Shown: positions 62,080 to 64,000 of the stretch, piece by piece
Numbering within the stretch: position 1 is the first letter of the stretch
Layout: every line of letters begins with the position of its first letter
Source: an uncultured Lachnospiraceae bacterium
Lineage (GTDB): Bacteria > Bacillota > Clostridia > Lachnospirales > Lachnospiraceae
Length of the DNA stretch: 64,000 bases
Assembly: GCA_947625135.1 (NCBI GenBank)
Contig: CANQNE010000001.1
Span: 1 to 64,000 of the forward strand
Direction: 5' to 3'
Program-made: the position numbers and the translations under genes
Notes under the pieces: model-generated
What the model was told of the DNA's origin: nothing
Seen by the model: the letters and a program-made list of their open reading frames with translations, nothing else
Database searches by the model: none

Positions 62080-63942
62080 ATGAAACGTAAGAGCAGGAAG
62101 AATTGTTTGCTTGCAGGATGTCTTGCGCTGGTTATGACCGCCGCGATGGTCGCTTCCGGCGTGCCGGCACAAAAAGACGCTGCCGCCGCGGAAGAGACCG
62201 GAAAGATTTCCGACAGGGCCATTGCTTCCGTAGCCTTTTCTGACACTACCAACGGGATCGTAAAGATGAACGGAGGGCAGAATCAGTCTGTTGTGACGGA
62301 GGCGGAAAACGCCGGCAAGGTGCTGCGTCTGGGCAGTCCTCTGGGAGGAGAAAAAACCGCAGGCGTACAGCTGGTAAACCCTTATGCGGGAAAGACAGAA
62401 TACCGGCAGACGCTGGCTCAGGCGCTGAAAAACTATGGCGTACAGTGGAACGGCCTGTATTCCGATCAGGAAAACAGCGCCATCTGGAAATGGGTAAAGA
62501 ATGAAAGCGGAAAAGATGTGGCAGGACTGCGTGAGGACCGCTCTTATCCTTATCCGGAGTGGACAAACGGTGCGACCATCTCCTGCTGGGTCTATGTTCC
62601 GGCAACCGCCGGGGATACGGCGGCGTCTTCTACGCTGCTTACGTTTAACCGTTCTTCTTATGAGCATGGAGAAGGCGTTCTGCTGATCAAACTGAACGGC
62701 GATGTGGTTTTTATCAGCGGATCTGTTGAGATCAACAAGGAACCCTGTGATATTAAAAACTCAGTTGGATTTAATTATGATAAAGATAAAGAAACAAAGC
62801 GGGATATGCTTTCCCAGAAGGGCAAATGGGTGTTCCTGACATGGGTTCTTGAAAACGACTGGATCAGCGTATATTTTGACGGCAGACAGACGGAGGCTAC
62901 CGTACCCACTACTTTCCAGATCGGCAGGCACAATACGGGCAGCTTCAACAAAGGGTTCAGCTACAGAGGACAGCTTTGGGAGAGGCCGGATGAAGTATTG
63001 ACAAATTACCGGGATATGCTGACTGCCTTTACGGATGAGGAAAAAAGCGCCAATGATTTTTCAAATTGGGAGCATTATCATTTCCTGTCAGAGGACATCG
63101 ACACCATCATGGATTACATTACCGACCAGGACACGGAGCTGTATGTAGGCGGGAAATGGATGGGATCATGGTTTGACAATGCGACATATCAGGCCGGCGT
63201 CAATGGCGTGCAGGTGGATGATGTGACGTTTTTCGGAGAGGCGCTGGATGCAAAGGAAGTGGCGCAGTTATATATGGAGGCAGAGGGCAAGCCGGTGAAT
63301 AAGCGGCAGCCGAATCCGGTGATCCCGGATCCTACACCAAAGCCTACCACTATGCCAAAGGCAACGCCGGAACCGACGCCTACCCCGGAGGCAACGCCCA
63401 CCCCGGAGGCAACGCCCACGCCGGAAGTGACGCCCACACCGGAAGTGACGCCTACCTCGGAAGCAACACCTACCCCGGAGGTAACGCCTACCCCGGAAGT
63501 GACGCCCACCCCGGAAGTGACGCCTACCCCGGAAGCAACGCCTACCCCGGAAGCAACGCCCACCCCGGAAGTGACGCCCACCCCGGAAGTGACCCCCACG
63601 CCGGAAGTGACGCCCACCCCGAAAGTGACCCCTACCCCGGAGCCGGTAAATCGGTTGTACGGCGATGTGAACAATGATAAGGCAGTGACTGCGGACGATG
63701 CCCTTTTGATACTGCAGCATGTGGTGAAATTAAAGGTATTTTCTGATCCGCTGACGCTGGAGCTGGCAGATATCAACCATGATCAGGATATCACTGCGGA
63801 CGACGCGCTGCGGACCCTGCAGGTTGTAGTAAAATTAGGAAAAGAGGAAATCTATGTGCAGACAGAGGCGGCGGCGATACGCCTGCACCTGCAGCCGCGT
63901 TTTCTGGAAATGAAGCGATTTTGTTTCCGATCAGGCGTATGA
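62080..63942 (+). CDS. Secreted LamG-like protein with Thr-Pro repeats and dockerin
   Basis: A 620-residue exported protein. AAGGAGG precedes the ATG; the signal peptide (1-36) ends DAAAAEE. Residues about 45-405 look like one concanavalin/LamG-type fold (WTNGATISCWVYVP, KGKWVFLTWVLENDWISVYFDG, VNGVQVDDVTFFGEALDAKEVAQLYMEAEG). About 90 residues of TPEATPTPEV repeats follow, then a dockerin (DVNNDKAVTADDALLILQ and DINHDQDITADDALRTLQ). The other dockerin proteins here end soon after repeat two with FPV(E/D); this one instead has a 30-residue basic tail (IRLHLQPRFLEMKRFCFRSGV). That tail may come from a frameshift, because another frame near the end encodes a plausible QAYDWWAPTYIGPTGF. Confidence 0.85.
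   Translation: MKRKSRKNCLLAGCLALVMTAAMVASGVPAQKDAAAAEETGKISDRAIASVAFSDTTNGIVKMNGGQNQSVVTEAENAGKVLRLGSPLGGEKTAGVQLVNPYAGKTEYRQTLAQALKNYGVQWNGLYSDQENSAIWKWVKNESGKDVAGLREDRSYPYPEWTNGATISCWVYVPATAGDTAASSTLLTFNRSSYEHGEGVLLIKLNGDVVFISGSVEINKEPCDIKNSVGFNYDKDKETKRDMLSQKGKWVFLTWVLENDWISVYFDGRQTEATVPTTFQIGRHNTGSFNKGFSYRGQLWERPDEVLTNYRDMLTAFTDEEKSANDFSNWEHYHFLSEDIDTIMDYITDQDTELYVGGKWMGSWFDNATYQAGVNGVQVDDVTFFGEALDAKEVAQLYMEAEGKPVNKRQPNPVIPDPTPKPTTMPKATPEPTPTPEATPTPEATPTPEVTPTPEVTPTSEATPTPEVTPTPEVTPTPEVTPTPEATPTPEATPTPEVTPTPEVTPTPEVTPTPKVTPTPEPVNRLYGDVNNDKAVTADDALLILQHVVKLKVFSDPLTLELADINHDQDITADDALRTLQVVVKLGKEEIYVQTEAAAIRLHLQPRFLEMKRFCFRSGV
63376..63645 (+). repeat. 18-bp repeats coding TPEVTP units
   Basis: About fifteen 18-bp units (ccggaagtgacgcccacc type) encode the Thr/Pro linker of the LamG-like protein. 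The antisense strand reads as Gly-Val repeats and is not a gene. Confidence 0.88.
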
Positions 63943-64000
63943 CTGGTGGGCTCCGACGTATATTGGACCCACAGGTTTCTAAAAGGATAAAAATATATTG

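Noticed and set aside
63189..63776. Gly-Val repeat protein on the minus strand
   Set aside because: Antisense of the Thr-Pro linker of the LamG-dockerin protein.
53360..64000. Prophage or integrative element in the last 10 kb
   Set aside because: No integrase, transposase, attachment-site pair or phage structural gene is visible; mutY shows that normal chromosomal genes are mixed in.

Overview
This window is chromosomal DNA from a Gram-positive anaerobe, most likely a gut member of the Lachnospiraceae (class Clostridia). The evidence is the gene order rimP-nusA-ylxR-ylxQ-infB-rbfA-nrnA-truB-ribF, an hrcA-grpE-dnaK-dnaJ operon behind a perfect CIRCE element, a SCIFF peptide with its radical-SAM maturase beside a fused secDF, hemZ next to hisS and aspS, strong GGAGG ribosome binding sites with several TTG starts, and several secreted proteins ending in dockerin domains. 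The genus cannot be fixed from the sequence alone.

Layout. 1-1.8 kb: the end of a nickel-pincer cofactor locus (larC 3' end, larE), a decayed alcohol dehydrogenase fragment and a 45-residue protein. 1.8-10.6 kb: the translation and RNA operon rimP to ribF behind a leader hairpin. 10.7-15.4 kb: a Na/Pi symporter, rpsO, pnp and a membrane zinc-ribbon protein. 15.5-16.8 kb: a secreted transglutaminase-dockerin protein. 16.9-22.2 kb: a candidate sugar operon (fucose/arabinose-isomerase-like enzyme, split transketolase, FGGY kinase) followed by a lipoprotein. 22.3-27.4 kb: the HrcA/CIRCE heat-shock operon. 27.5-31 kb: a DegV protein, a membrane transglutaminase and a pectate-lyase-like lipoprotein. 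31-35 kb: HU, tRNA-Arg(CCG), an SH3 protein, a helical protein and a CBS/CorC membrane protein. 35.1-41.1 kb: a TIGR04086-like protein, the SCIFF ranthipeptide precursor, its maturase, secDF and recJ. 41.2-49.5 kb: an XRE regulator, rel, a metallo-beta-lactamase protein, hemZ, hisS and aspS. 49.7-53.4 kb: an ECF sigma factor with a repeat-rich partner, glyA and a LUD protein. 53.5-64 kb: an accessory-looking stretch with two nuclease-fold-like proteins, an HD-like protein, mutY, a damaged diacylglycerol-kinase gene and three secreted dockerin proteins (leucine-rich repeat, amidase, LamG-like).

The features that most deserve attention are: (i) a run of ten G between the -35 and -10 of the promoter for the leucine-rich-repeat dockerin protein, which looks like a phase-variation switch; (ii) a perfect 14-bp palindrome inside the SCIFF promoter and a strong hairpin between the SCIFF peptide and its maturase, suggesting regulated and unequal expression of a ranthipeptide system; (iii) a family of secreted proteins sharing a dockerin plus a terminal FPV(E/D) motif; (iv) the four-gene sugar operon whose kinase has lost the glycerol-kinase GDQQ signature; (v) a 165-residue lipoprotein resembling the SecD periplasmic domain; (vi) fast-evolving coding repeats in nusA, infB and the sigma-partner gene. 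Housekeeping genes look intact. Clear damage is seen only in the alcohol dehydrogenase remnant, the diacylglycerol kinase gene and possibly the 3' end of the last gene.
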